DNA from: Victivallales bacterium
GTDB lineage: Bacteria > Verrucomicrobiota > Lentisphaeria > Oligosphaerales > Oligosphaeraceae
NCBI GenBank assembly: GCA_017548425.1
Contig: JAFZAB010000188.1
Coordinates: 1-63,214 of the forward strand
Reading direction: 5' to 3'
Length of the DNA: 63,214 bases
Below the pieces are notes generated by a model that saw only the letters and a program-made list of their open reading frames with translations, searched no databases and was not told the origin of the DNA. The translations under genes were made by a program, and so were the position numbers. Positions 26,932 to 34,535 of the stretch are shown here, in pieces; position 1 is the first letter of the stretch; every line of letters starts with the position of its first letter.

Positions 26932-27660
26932 ATGGGTGAGATTTTAGGGATTTTGAAAGATGCGTTTTTCCAGAGCGACATCATTGGCCGATTGATTGTG
27001 ATCGCGTTGGGCGTCGCGAGTGTCATCGCCTGGTCGATTATGTTGTATAAAGGCTTGCAGGTTTTTTCGTTACGCGCCGCCTGCCAGAAGTTCAACAGGG
27101 AATTTGTCGGTACCAACAGTGTTTTGGCTCTGGGAATTCGGCTGAATCCGGAAGAAGGGCCGTTGCAGGCCATTTGCGACGCGGGCTTCAAATCGTTGAA
27201 AGAGACGCTAAGCGCGGGTGGCGGCGATGATAGAAGCTTGATGTTCGGCGAGTTGCCGCGTCAGCTGACGGATGCGGAGATTGAAAAAGTCCGTACATCG
27301 ATGACTTGCTGCCTGAACGTCCAGCGGATGCAGATGATGGACCAGATGGTGATTCTTTCGACCATCGTGTCGCTGTCGCCGTTCTGCGGTCTGTTCGGCA
27401 CGGTTTGGGGCGTCATGATGACGTTCGTGCAACTGGCTGCGCAGCAAGGGAAAAAGGCGGATTTGGGACAACTGGCGCCTGGTGTCAGCGGCGCGTTGTT
27501 GACGACGGTCGTCGGTCTGATGGTCGCCATTCCGTCCGTGTTCGGTAACAATATCATTTTGAACATGATCGACAAGATCTGCGCGGACATGGACATGTTC
27601 GTGGAGATGTTTATCGCGAAATTGCGTTTGGAGAGGGTGAAAGGACAGCAGGAAGGATGA
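26932..27660 (+). CDS. tolQ: TolQ/ExbB/MotA-family proton channel
   Basis: Inner-membrane stator (242 residues) that couples proton flow to envelope constriction (Tol) or TonB-dependent uptake. Three membrane segments: residues about 15-40, 140-165 and 180-205. Family marks: the third-helix PFCGLFGTVWGVMMTFVQL and GALLTTVVGLMVAIPSVFG. Starts 19 bases after rsmA; followed 4 bases later by tolR. I call it TolQ and not ExbB because of the PEGA/TolB-like lipoprotein and the downstream long proline-rich TolA/TonB gene, but ExbB cannot be excluded. Confidence 0.9.
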   Translation: MGEILGILKDAFFQSDIIGRLIVIALGVASVIAWSIMLYKGLQVFSLRAACQKFNREFVGTNSVLALGIRLNPEEGPLQAICDAGFKSLKETLSAGGGDDRSLMFGELPRQLTDAEIEKVRTSMTCCLNVQRMQMMDQMVILSTIVSLSPFCGLFGTVWGVMMTFVQLAAQQGKKADLGQLAPGVSGALLTTVVGLMVAIPSVFGNNIILNMIDKICADMDMFVEMFIAKLRLERVKGQQEG

Positions 27661-27664
27661 ACGC

Positions 27665-28093
27665 ATGATGAACTCACGTTACAATTCAGTGTCAAAGACC
27701 ATCGGGACGATTGACATCACGCCCCTGATGGACTTGACGTTCATGCTGCTCATCATCTTCATCATCACGGTGCCCGCATTGGAATTCACGACGGAAGTGA
27801 CTCCGCCGGACATGAATACGGCGACAGTTGTGGAGCAAATCGAGAATAAAGTGATGTTGACGATGAATGAGAAGGGCGAAGTCAAGCTGGAAGATCAGCC
27901 GGGCAACCAGAGGCTGGTTGTCGCGAATTTGCTTGAAGAAGAATTGGCGGCGGTGTTCAGACAGCAACCGGACATGGCGCTGTTGATTCAAGTCGATGGC
28001 AAACGGCCGTATGACGATGTGATCATGTTGCATCGCGCGGCAGGGCATGTCGGCATCAAAAATGTCCATTTGGTGACGGAGGCTGAGAAATAA
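27665..28093 (+). CDS. tolR: TolR/ExbD-family protein
   Basis: A 142-residue bitopic protein with one membrane helix. The proton-path Asp lies in TIDITPLMDLTFMLLIIFIITVPALE (D in LMDL, residue about 22). The periplasmic domain ends in the typical VDGKRPYDDVIMLHRAAGHVGIKNVHLVTE. Ribosome-binding GGAAGGATGAA precedes two adjacent ATGs (27665, 27668). Together with TolQ it forms the proton-driven motor. Confidence 0.93.
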   Translation: MMNSRYNSVSKTIGTIDITPLMDLTFMLLIIFIITVPALEFTTEVTPPDMNTATVVEQIENKVMLTMNEKGEVKLEDQPGNQRLVVANLLEEELAAVFRQQPDMALLIQVDGKRPYDDVIMLHRAAGHVGIKNVHLVTEAEK

Positions 28094-28182
28094 GCCGCGT
28101 TCCAATCGACTGAAAAGTATGTGCGTTAAGGATTTATACAAATAAAAATAGACGATAATATGGGACAGGAGAGAAAAGATTT

Positions 28183-29100
28183 ATGAAAACTGCTTCGGAA
28201 ATAGATCGGTCATTGAACCAAACATTGACGATACTGGTCAGCGCAATCATCCATGCTGGCCTGATGGTCGGCATTTGCTGTTCTGCGACCGAACAGAAAG
28301 AGAAACCAATCGCAGTGGCGACAAAACTGATTGAATTGAAGACGACGCTTCTTCCGCCGTCGCCGAAGAAAGAAACCAAAAAGCCAGAACCACCGAAACC
28401 AGAACCACCGAAACCAGAACCTCCTAAGCCAGAGCCTCCGAAGCCAGAACCTCCAAAGCCTCAGCTTCCGAAACCTCTGCCGCCAGAGCCACCGAAACCA
28501 GAGCCGCCAAAGCCACCGACTCCGACGCCAGCTGTTGTCAAAACAGAGACGCCGAAGCCAGTCGAACAACCGAAAAAGTTGACGCGTGCGGAGGAATTGC
28601 GCAAGCAATTGGAAGCTGCTCCGACCAAGAAGATGAATCCTCAGCCGCAGCGTCCGCAACCACAGCCTTATACGCCGCCGCGTCCCGTTTCTCCGAAGAC
28701 AAAAAGTGGAGAAGAGTATAAGAAAAAGTTCTTGGGCGGTGTTTCAACGGGAACAGACGTGGAACTCACTTCCCAAAAAGGAACGACTGTAGTGGAAGAC
28801 AGCAAGGATTATGCAAATAATTTTGCAGCTGCAGTTCTGTATGAGCATTGGAGTCCAAGCCGTGGAGGCATGACAAGCAAAAATCCTTTGCCAGTCGAAA
28901 TCTCATTTATGATAACAATTGATGGTATTGTCAGTAATGCCCGGATTACCAAGCAATCTAATGATTCGGTCATGACTCGCTCTGTGGAGGATTTGGTCAA
29001 TCGGATAAACAGCGGTTTGGTAAAATTCCCTTCGCTGAGGGATGCGGGTATCAATAGGCCGTTTTTGCAGATTACCGTCACAATGTATTTAAAAGATTAA
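28183..29100 (+). CDS. TolA/TonB-like energy transducer, proline-rich
   Basis: A 305-residue protein anchored by one N-terminal helix (residues 15-38) and spanning the periplasm. Residues 65-120 are a (KPEPP)n stretch, the rod-like spacer typical of TonB, encoded by near-identical 15- and 18-base units. After a Lys/Pro-rich linker, residues 200-305 make a TonB/TolA C-terminal domain (LPVEISFMITIDGIVSNARI...FPSLRDAGINRPFLQITVTMYL). AGGAG ribosome-binding site upstream. Role: transmits force from TolQR to outer-membrane partners. TonB and TolA cannot be separated by sequence. Confidence 0.82.
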   Translation: MKTASEIDRSLNQTLTILVSAIIHAGLMVGICCSATEQKEKPIAVATKLIELKTTLLPPSPKKETKKPEPPKPEPPKPEPPKPEPPKPEPPKPQLPKPLPPEPPKPEPPKPPTPTPAVVKTETPKPVEQPKKLTRAEELRKQLEAAPTKKMNPQPQRPQPQPYTPPRPVSPKTKSGEEYKKKFLGGVSTGTDVELTSQKGTTVVEDSKDYANNFAAAVLYEHWSPSRGGMTSKNPLPVEISFMITIDGIVSNARITKQSNDSVMTRSVEDLVNRINSGLVKFPSLRDAGINRPFLQITVTMYLKD

Positions 29101-29142
29101 TAACCTTAATTAATATAACGACTTATGCCAAGGAGACAGTCC

Positions 29143-31053
29143 ATGTCAACGATAGCACGAAGAAGTCTGATATGTTTGTTGTGGCTCGGCGCTTGCGCGA
29201 TGTTGGTCGCCCAGCAGGAAGCCCCGAAATGGACACAAGCCATTGAAAACGGCGATTTTTCCGCCGCGGAGAATATGGCCGGGTGGGCCATGCGCGGCGA
29301 ACAGCTTGGTGCGTTCCAACTGGTGAAGCCGCAGGACGACGGGGCGCTGCCGATTCTGGCCATCACGGTGGAGAAGACCTCCGCCCGCGCATGGACCATG
29401 GAGTTGTGGCAGAGCATCAAGAAGGCCGTCCCGAAAGGCAGCACGATGTACATCAGCTTCGACTACAAGATGAGCCCCGGATACAGTTTCCAATTCTATT
29501 GGCAGCAGGAGACGGAGCCGTGGCCGAAGTTGCTGTCGCTTCGTTTGACGGAGCCGTCGGAAAACTGGCGGACGGTTCGTGTGTCCGTTCCCGTCCATAC
29601 GGCGTTTGCGGCGGAGAAGACGGCTATCTCCTTCCACTTGGCGGAGAAGATCGGCGTCTTGCAGATGCGGAAGATTTCGGCGATGATCGTTCCGGAAAAT
29701 GTTGATCCGGAGACGCTTGAAACGAATGTGACGGCCGTTCTGGGCGGTGACTTCCATGACAATGAATGGCGTGAAAAGGTCGTGAACCGTCTGGAAAAAG
29801 TCCGTAAAGTTCCGGTTCGTGTCGTGGCGCATCGTGGCGAAGAGAAGGCGAAGGATGTGAAAGTGACGTTGACGCAGACGGCTCGTCCATTCCCGTTGGG
29901 CGTGGAATGCCAAGGGGCTCTTTTGAAGCCGGAATTGCTGTTGGACGAGAACTTGCAGAAGCTGTTGGCGCGTGTGCGTGCGTTTAATTCCAATCTGTCC
30001 ACCTATAAGGATAAGGTTTTGGACGACAGTCTGTTCCGCTTTGTGACGCTGACGGATGCGATGGTTTGGCGCGAAAACGATTTGTGGGGCGCGAACATCG
30101 ACACGGAATTGGTCAAAATGGTTCGCGAAGCAGGCCTGTCGGTTCGTGGGCGCGCGTTGCTGAGCCCTGCGTTTCGTTATCTTCCGGAAAAATGCCGTGA
30201 AAAGAATGGCGACGCGTTGCGGAAGATGGTGATGGAGCATGTCAAGCAGATGTGCCGCCGCCATCAAGGGACGCTTGAAGCATGGGAAGTCGTTCATGGC
30301 GGACAGGATTACAATGAACTGTACAAGACCATCGGTCTGGAGAGCTTGTCGGAATGCTTCCAAGTGGCGCGTGAAATCGAACCGCAGGCGAAGATGCTTT
30401 TGAGCGATCGGCAGGCCTTGACGGCAATTTCGGAAGATCCGATGCTGGACATGCTGGAATTGGCCGACTGGTTGGTGAATACGTGCGGCGTCAAAATCGA
30501 CGGCCTTGTGCTGAGCGCGAATTTGCGCCGTCTGGACGTCGGCCCGCAGTCCATGGAAACGCGTCTCGACAGAATCGCGTCGCAGTTGTCGGACATTCCG
30601 ATTCACATCAGCGGTTTGGCGGTGAACACGGATGAAGAGGATTTGCAAGGCGACATGCTACGCGACTACATGTTGCTGTTCTATTCGCATCCTGCCGTCG
30701 CAAGTGTTTCGCTTGGCGAACTTTGGGATGCGGCTCAACTGAATCCGAAGATGGGTTACTACCATGGCGATTTCACGGAGCATCCGTCGCTTGGCATCAT
30801 CCGCAAGTTGTTGGATGAAGACTGGCGGACGAATGCCGTCTTGGCGACCGACGCGGAAGGCGCCGCCTCCGGTAATTGCTTCATCGGCGACTACCGTGTG
30901 ACGGTGTCGCAGGAAGGCGAGGAGGAGCGTCAATTCACAGTGACGCTGCCGCCGTTGGCCGGTCGTGTCGATGGCCAAATCGCCGTCCAACGTGACGGCG
31001 TGACAGTGACACACGGCAAAGACGTCACCATTATCGACGTGAAAGTGGAGTGA
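29143..31053 (+). CDS. GH10-like protein lacking both catalytic glutamates
   Basis: A 636-residue exported protein with a signal peptide (SLICLLWLGACAMLVAQ), a beta-sandwich/CBM-like region (residues about 30-180), and then a barrel that follows GH10 xylanases closely: AREIEPQAKMLLSD, VKIDGLVLSANLR and the terminal HPAVASVSLGELWDAAQ block. GH10 acid/base Glu lies in WDVVNE; here the segment is W381-EVVHG with Gly 386. The nucleophile Glu of ITELD is replaced by Gly 491 in HISGLAV. It is probably catalytically dead and may bind glycans. Start at 29143 has AAGGAGA upstream. It follows tolA-like by about 40 bases. Confidence 0.72.
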   Translation: MSTIARRSLICLLWLGACAMLVAQQEAPKWTQAIENGDFSAAENMAGWAMRGEQLGAFQLVKPQDDGALPILAITVEKTSARAWTMELWQSIKKAVPKGSTMYISFDYKMSPGYSFQFYWQQETEPWPKLLSLRLTEPSENWRTVRVSVPVHTAFAAEKTAISFHLAEKIGVLQMRKISAMIVPENVDPETLETNVTAVLGGDFHDNEWREKVVNRLEKVRKVPVRVVAHRGEEKAKDVKVTLTQTARPFPLGVECQGALLKPELLLDENLQKLLARVRAFNSNLSTYKDKVLDDSLFRFVTLTDAMVWRENDLWGANIDTELVKMVREAGLSVRGRALLSPAFRYLPEKCREKNGDALRKMVMEHVKQMCRRHQGTLEAWEVVHGGQDYNELYKTIGLESLSECFQVAREIEPQAKMLLSDRQALTAISEDPMLDMLELADWLVNTCGVKIDGLVLSANLRRLDVGPQSMETRLDRIASQLSDIPIHISGLAVNTDEEDLQGDMLRDYMLLFYSHPAVASVSLGELWDAAQLNPKMGYYHGDFTEHPSLGIIRKLLDEDWRTNAVLATDAEGAASGNCFIGDYRVTVSQEGEEERQFTVTLPPLAGRVDGQIAVQRDGVTVTHGKDVTIIDVKVE

Positions 31054-31055
31054 GC

Positions 31056-31076
31056 AATGCTTAACGCTTAATGCTT
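31056..31076. repeat. three heptanucleotide repeats
   Basis: Units AATGCTT, AACGCTT, AATGCTT directly after the stop of the GH10-like gene (begins 2 bases later). It matches the style of the arrays at 17021 and 55853, though with a different unit. The remaining 88 bases to the Rpn-type gene show no features. Confidence 0.7.
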
Positions 31077-31164
31077 AATAAATACATGCCATGATTTGGC
31101 GTTAGTGTTTTTTAGGGGGATTCTCTGTTGGGAACATGGCCTTGTTCTCCTGTGCTCATGCGCT

Positions 31165-31470
31165 TTAGGCATTGACAGGCTTGGCCTGCATGTATTGTCT
31201 GGCAGTTGCTTCATCCAGTTCGAAGTCCGACTGGAGGTCTTTCAGAATCTGCTGTTCGGAAAGATGGCGGTTGCGTCGGATTTGAATGAATTTCAGCATT
31301 GTATTGCTTTCTCCTTCGACTCTTCCTTCGGCTCTTCCTTCAGCCCTTCCTTCGGCTCTTCCTTTATCCTTTCCGATGTCGATTCCCTTGTTGATAAAAT
31401 ACTGTTCAAATTTCGACACTGTTTTTTGCATGTCCTTTGCCATCTGATTGTACTCGCCTTTATTAAACAT
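31165..31470 (-). CDS. free-standing duplicate of the Rpn C-terminal module
   Basis: A 101-residue protein almost identical to the last 84 residues of the upstream Rpn gene (KTVSKFEQYFINKGIDIGKDKG... to FELDEATARQYMQAK), with one extra RAEG-type unit and no nuclease domain. Its ATG at 31470 overlaps the stop codon of the upstream gene (31463-31465), so re-initiation is likely; a second in-frame Met at 31443 has AAGGCGAG upstream. It arose by tandem duplication: DNA 31170-31424 matches 31468-31710. It may have a regulatory or antitoxin-like role (inference). Confidence 0.6.
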   Translation of the reverse strand: MFNKGEYNQMAKDMQKTVSKFEQYFINKGIDIGKDKGRAEGRAEGRAEGRVEGESNTMLKFIQIRRNRHLSEQQILKDLQSDFELDEATARQYMQAKPVNA

Positions 31471-31710
31471 TGACCTGCTTGGCTTGCATGTATTGTCTGG
31501 CAGTTGCTTCATCCAGTTCGAAGTCCGACTGGAGGTCTTTCAGAATCTGCTGTTCGGAAAGATGGCGGTTGCGTCGGATTTGAATGAATTTCAGCATTGT
31601 TTTGCTTTCGCCTTCAGCCCTTCCTTCGGCTCTTCCTTCGGCTCTTCCTTTATCCTTTCCGATGTCGATTCCCTTGTTGATAAAATACTGTTCAAATTTC
31701 GACACTGTTT
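31170..31710. repeat. tandem duplication of the Rpn 3' end
   Basis: Copy one 31170-31424 (255 bases) and copy two 31468-31710 (243 bases) are nearly identical over their length; the 12-base difference is one Gly-Arg-Ala-Glu repeat unit. High identity indicates recent origin. Between them are 43 bases of unrelated sequence. Confidence 0.9.
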
Positions 31711-31717
31711 GCTCCAT
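31463..31717 (-). CDS. possible internal small protein of the Rpn gene
   Basis: An in-frame internal start: ATG at 31715-31717 preceded by AAAGGAG (31724-31730) with 6 bases between. It would make an 84-residue protein consisting of the C-terminal module alone. E. coli Rpn genes are reported to make such a short product from an internal start that restrains the full-length nuclease. Here the ribosome-binding site is far better than chance. Expression not shown. Confidence 0.55.
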   Translation of the reverse strand: MEQTVSKFEQYFINKGIDIGKDKGRAEGRAEGRAEGESKTMLKFIQIRRNRHLSEQQILKDLQSDFELDEATARQYMQAKQVNV

Positions 31718-32485
31718 ATTCTTCTCCTTTTGTTGTTTCATTGCTTGCATATCCAGTCCTGTCGCAATGGTGATGATGTCCAAGGCTTCGTCTGGCCCTT
31801 CTTCCAGTAATTTATAAAACGCTGGATCCGTCTTGAGTTCATCGCACAGCTTTTCAATGTCATCCCCGTAGTGGATGCTTTTCGCGACGGTGCGCAAAGT
31901 ATCTGGCATTTGGTTGATTTCGTCAATGGAGAGATTGTAGAATGAAATCACGTTGGAGGGGCATTCCGCCAACATTGGCTTCAAGGCCGGTGGACAGTCC
32001 AGTGTGTCCGTGAACTTCAGCGCCCCCGTCCACGCCTCCTGCCCGAAATGGACCACTAGCAGTAGCGGCGGCGTCATTCGGTCGCCCGGTAGCACACCGT
32101 CCAGTAGCTCTTGGGACGATTTCAACTCTTTGCGTGCCTTATGATCGCGTTTCGTCTCACGTCGCCAGTTGTCCCATTTGACGGCTGTCGCCATGAGGTT
32201 CCGCCCTGCCATGACGTTGCTTGCGTTGGTCTGGTTCTCCAATGCCACAAGCATTGTCGCGGTTACGTCGCCGTCGGTGACATCCAGTTCGGCCACAATG
32301 TCGTTGCTGACTTTCTTGTACCATTTTCGCATGCCAGGCAGACGGGCGATGGATTCCGAGTTCCGCTCCCTCATGGAGCCTGGAACCACATGGAATCCAG
32401 TCTTTCGCAATGCGAAATCGACCAGAGCCGTGAACACCTCTGGAAGCCCAGTGAAGAGCTTTGAGGCTGCATCCATATCTTTCAT
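31463..32485 (-). CDS. Rpn-family PD-(D/E)XK nuclease (recombination-promoting/YhgA-like)
   Basis: A 340-residue protein of the Rpn/YhgA family (formerly 'transposase 31'), cytoplasmic DNA endonucleases tied to recombination and phage defence. Residues 1-110 hold the nuclease core: candidate catalytic D62 in NDIVAEL and E83-x-Q85 in VALENQT. The C-terminal third (from about 255) is helical, with a run of RAEG tetrapeptides at 280-292 that vary in number between this gene and its duplicate. An internal Met 257 (31717) is preceded by AAAGGAG, see the separate entry. GGATAG precedes the start. No transposon ends are visible. Confidence 0.82.
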   Translation of the reverse strand: MKDMDAASKLFTGLPEVFTALVDFALRKTGFHVVPGSMRERNSESIARLPGMRKWYKKVSNDIVAELDVTDGDVTATMLVALENQTNASNVMAGRNLMATAVKWDNWRRETKRDHKARKELKSSQELLDGVLPGDRMTPPLLLVVHFGQEAWTGALKFTDTLDCPPALKPMLAECPSNVISFYNLSIDEINQMPDTLRTVAKSIHYGDDIEKLCDELKTDPAFYKLLEEGPDEALDIITIATGLDMQAMKQQKEKNMEQTVSKFEQYFINKGIDIGKDKGRAEGRAEGRAEGESKTMLKFIQIRRNRHLSEQQILKDLQSDFELDEATARQYMQAKQVNV

Positions 32486-32873
32486 GATAGTCTATCCTTC
32501 AAATATATCATGCTTTTATCATTCCGCAAATTTTAAATCTATATATTACCATAGCACTCCAAATATGAATTGCAAATATTTTTATTTTATGATAAAAAGA
32601 AAATAAAAATCAATTAGAATAATTTATAATAATATTAAAAACAAATAGTTATGGAATAGTCATAATAAATCATAAGAATTCCTAAAAAGTCATAAGGAAA
32701 GATTATGATTTTTAGATGTTTCTTTGATATGGCATGTTGATGGATGACAATGCGTTATAGAATCACATTGATAGTTTTTTAAGAAAATCAAATGGAAAAT
32801 GGATGTCGAAAAGTCGTATCCATGATTGTCGTTATAATGCGGGGCGTCGAGAAATAGAGAACGCCTAAAAACG
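32486..32873. other. AT-rich non-coding stretch
   Basis: About 390 bases upstream of the Rpn gene with no convincing coding frame on either strand. It is markedly AT-rich, with recurring CATAA motifs around 32645-32700 (for example CATAATAAATCATAAG). It may hold the Rpn promoter, but no clear -35/-10 pair could be picked. Confidence 0.6.
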
Positions 32874-32909
32874 AAAAAACTCCGTAATTCGTTGGAATTA
32901 CGGAGTTTC
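32874..32909 (-). terminator. terminator of the initiator tRNA pair
   Basis: A perfect stem (about AACTCCGTAATTC with GAATTACGGAGTT) with a 4-base loop, followed on the minus strand by six T residues. It lies 4-40 bases after the last tRNA. Confidence 0.85.
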
Positions 32910-32913
32910 ATAT

Positions 32914-32990
32914 TGGTAGCGGGAGTAGGATTTGAACCTACGACCTTCAGGTTATGGGCCTGACGAGCTGCCGGGCTGCTCCATCCCGCA
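32914..32990 (-). tRNA. tRNA-fMet (initiator, CAU), copy 1
   Basis: A 77-base cloverleaf with encoded CCA. Initiator marks: the first base U cannot pair with U72 (E. coli has C1-A72), A11:U24 in the D stem, and two G-C pairs at the base of the anticodon stem. Anticodon loop is CCCATAA with anticodon CAT and C at position 33 instead of the near-universal U33. T arm GTAGG-TTCAAAT-CCTAC pairs perfectly. The third anticodon-stem pair (29:41) is A-T, not G-C as in E. coli. Identical to copy 2. Confidence 0.95.
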
Positions 32991-33000
32991 ATCATGATTT

Positions 33001-33077
33001 TGGTAGCGGGAGTAGGATTTGAACCTACGACCTTCAGGTTATGGGCCTGACGAGCTGCCGGGCTGCTCCATCCCGCA
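33001..33077 (-). tRNA. tRNA-fMet (initiator, CAU), copy 2
   Basis: Identical 77-base copy of the tRNA at 32914-32990, 10 bases upstream on the minus strand. The same C33, U1:U72 mismatch and A29:T41 are present, so these features are not a single-copy error. The pair likely shares one transcript from the promoter at 33097-33124. Confidence 0.95.
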
Positions 33078-33096
33078 ATCGTGAATGCATGTAATT

Positions 33097-33124
33097 AAAA
33101 TACATTCATATCGGTAAAATGCAA
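33097..33124 (-). promoter_or_regulatory. candidate promoter of the initiator tRNA pair
   Basis: Minus-strand TTGCAT (33119-33124) and TATTTT (33097-33102) with 16 bases between, about 20 bases before the first tRNA nucleotide. It lies in the 51-base gap after the LarA-like gene. Confidence 0.4.
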
Positions 33125-33128
33125 GTTT

Positions 33129-34415
33129 TTACAGGAAGTTTTTCTTCAATGCCCAGAGGCCCAGAGCAGGGTTGCTGATGTAGAAAATCTCCTCGCCGTC
33201 GGGTAGCGTATTGAAGCCGTCTTTCAACGTTTCCGGATTGTAGCGCTTTGCCATCTTGTCATAGTCTTCCACAAGGAAACCGACGCTTGCAACCTCTTCT
33301 TTTGTAATGTTTTTGCCAGGGCAGTAGGTGATGCGGAAACGGCCTTCGCTGGAGCCGTGGATGAGATGCGCGGCGGCTCCGAGATTTTGCCGCAGGTCTT
33401 CATTTTCGGCGACGGCTTTCAGCGTGGCGGGTGTGCCTTTGTAGCCGTATTTTCGGATGAGTTTGTCGTTGGTCGGATCTTCGCCGAACTGCTTGAGGCC
33501 GGGTGCGAGGATGATGAGATCGCCGTCGTCCGCAATCATCATGCGCGTGCGGTAAACAGCTTTGTTGCCGAGCCATGTGGAGCGGAATTCCTCCGGATCG
33601 AGATAGACGACGACCTTCTTGACGGGGGCGTCCATCAGATCGAGATTGGTCTGCTGGGAGAGCTTCACACCTTTCGCGTAGGTCTCGTCGTCATCGCCGA
33701 TGAAAAGGCCTTTCATTTCCATCTGGCCAGTTTCATGGTTCTTTGCCATGACGGTCAGCAGATAGACGATGGGAAGATCCTTCAAGTATGTGTGAACACC
33801 GTAGTTGAAGAGTTTGCGAACAGGCGTGTCCGCAAGGCCCATGAGACGTTCCAAACCATATGACGCGCCGAGAAAATGCGATTTGTTGATCATGTCCGGA
33901 CCGCCGACGCCAACCATGATGTTTTTCGTGTAGTTCGCCATGCCGACGACTTCATGGGGAACGATCTGCCCGACGGACAGGATGAGATCGTAGTTGTTGA
34001 ACAGCAACTTGTTGCATTGGACGTTGACGCTGTAGTCAAGCTTGCCTTCCGACCATTCTTTGATGAGGGAGCCGGGAACTTCGCCGAGCGTGACGATGTC
34101 GTTGCGCCAATCATGGACTTTGAAAGCGTCCAGCGGAATGTCTTCGCCGAACATGGTTTTGATTTCCTGTTCCGTCATGGGAAAATGCGTTCCGAGGGCG
34201 GGCATGATATCGACGTGGGCGTTCGGCGTCAAGAGTTTATAAAGGATATTGGTGAGGACGCCCGCGTTGGAGTTGAAACGTGTGAAATCCGGCGGAAGGA
34301 TGAGGACCCTCTTCAACGGGCGGTTGATTTTGTCAAGAGCGGATTTGATGAGGGCGACTTTGTCTTCCAAAGTCAACGCGAGGTCTGTTCCACCTTTACA
34401 AGCATAGGTTGTCAT
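33129..34415 (-). CDS. LarA-like nickel-pincer family protein (DUF2088)
   Basis: A 428-residue cytoplasmic protein of the lactate racemase LarA/DUF2088 family, which in LarA uses a nickel-pincer nucleotide to racemise lactate. N-terminal LILPPDFTRFNSNAG, the ALGTHFPMT motif (as GxH), and SVGQIVPHEVVGMANYTKNIMVGVGG with the cofactor-bearing Lys region match. No larB, larC or larE is nearby, so whether it holds the cofactor or acts on lactate or another 2-hydroxy acid is unknown. CAGGATATT precedes the start. Confidence 0.8.
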   Translation of the reverse strand: MTTYACKGGTDLALTLEDKVALIKSALDKINRPLKRVLILPPDFTRFNSNAGVLTNILYKLLTPNAHVDIMPALGTHFPMTEQEIKTMFGEDIPLDAFKVHDWRNDIVTLGEVPGSLIKEWSEGKLDYSVNVQCNKLLFNNYDLILSVGQIVPHEVVGMANYTKNIMVGVGGPDMINKSHFLGASYGLERLMGLADTPVRKLFNYGVHTYLKDLPIVYLLTVMAKNHETGQMEMKGLFIGDDDETYAKGVKLSQQTNLDLMDAPVKKVVVYLDPEEFRSTWLGNKAVYRTRMMIADDGDLIILAPGLKQFGEDPTNDKLIRKYGYKGTPATLKAVAENEDLRQNLGAAAHLIHGSSEGRFRITYCPGKNITKEEVASVGFLVEDYDKMAKRYNPETLKDGFNTLPDGEEIFYISNPALGLWALKKNFL

Positions 34416-34535
34416 TCAATATCCTGGGTTGAGGTTAATCAATGAAAATATTCCATCCATAACATAAGTGATGTTCTTGTATATTCCAGTATTTTTGTGG
34501 AATGAAGGTAATGAGACGCAATTTTGAAATGGTTT

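Noticed and set aside
31165..32485. Insertion sequence with a transposase
   Set aside because: Rpn proteins are often mislabelled as transposases; no terminal repeats or target duplication are visible.
32690..32995. Minus-strand frame of 101 codons overlapping the first tRNA
   Set aside because: It includes tRNA sequence and has no family match; AT-rich flank is non-coding.
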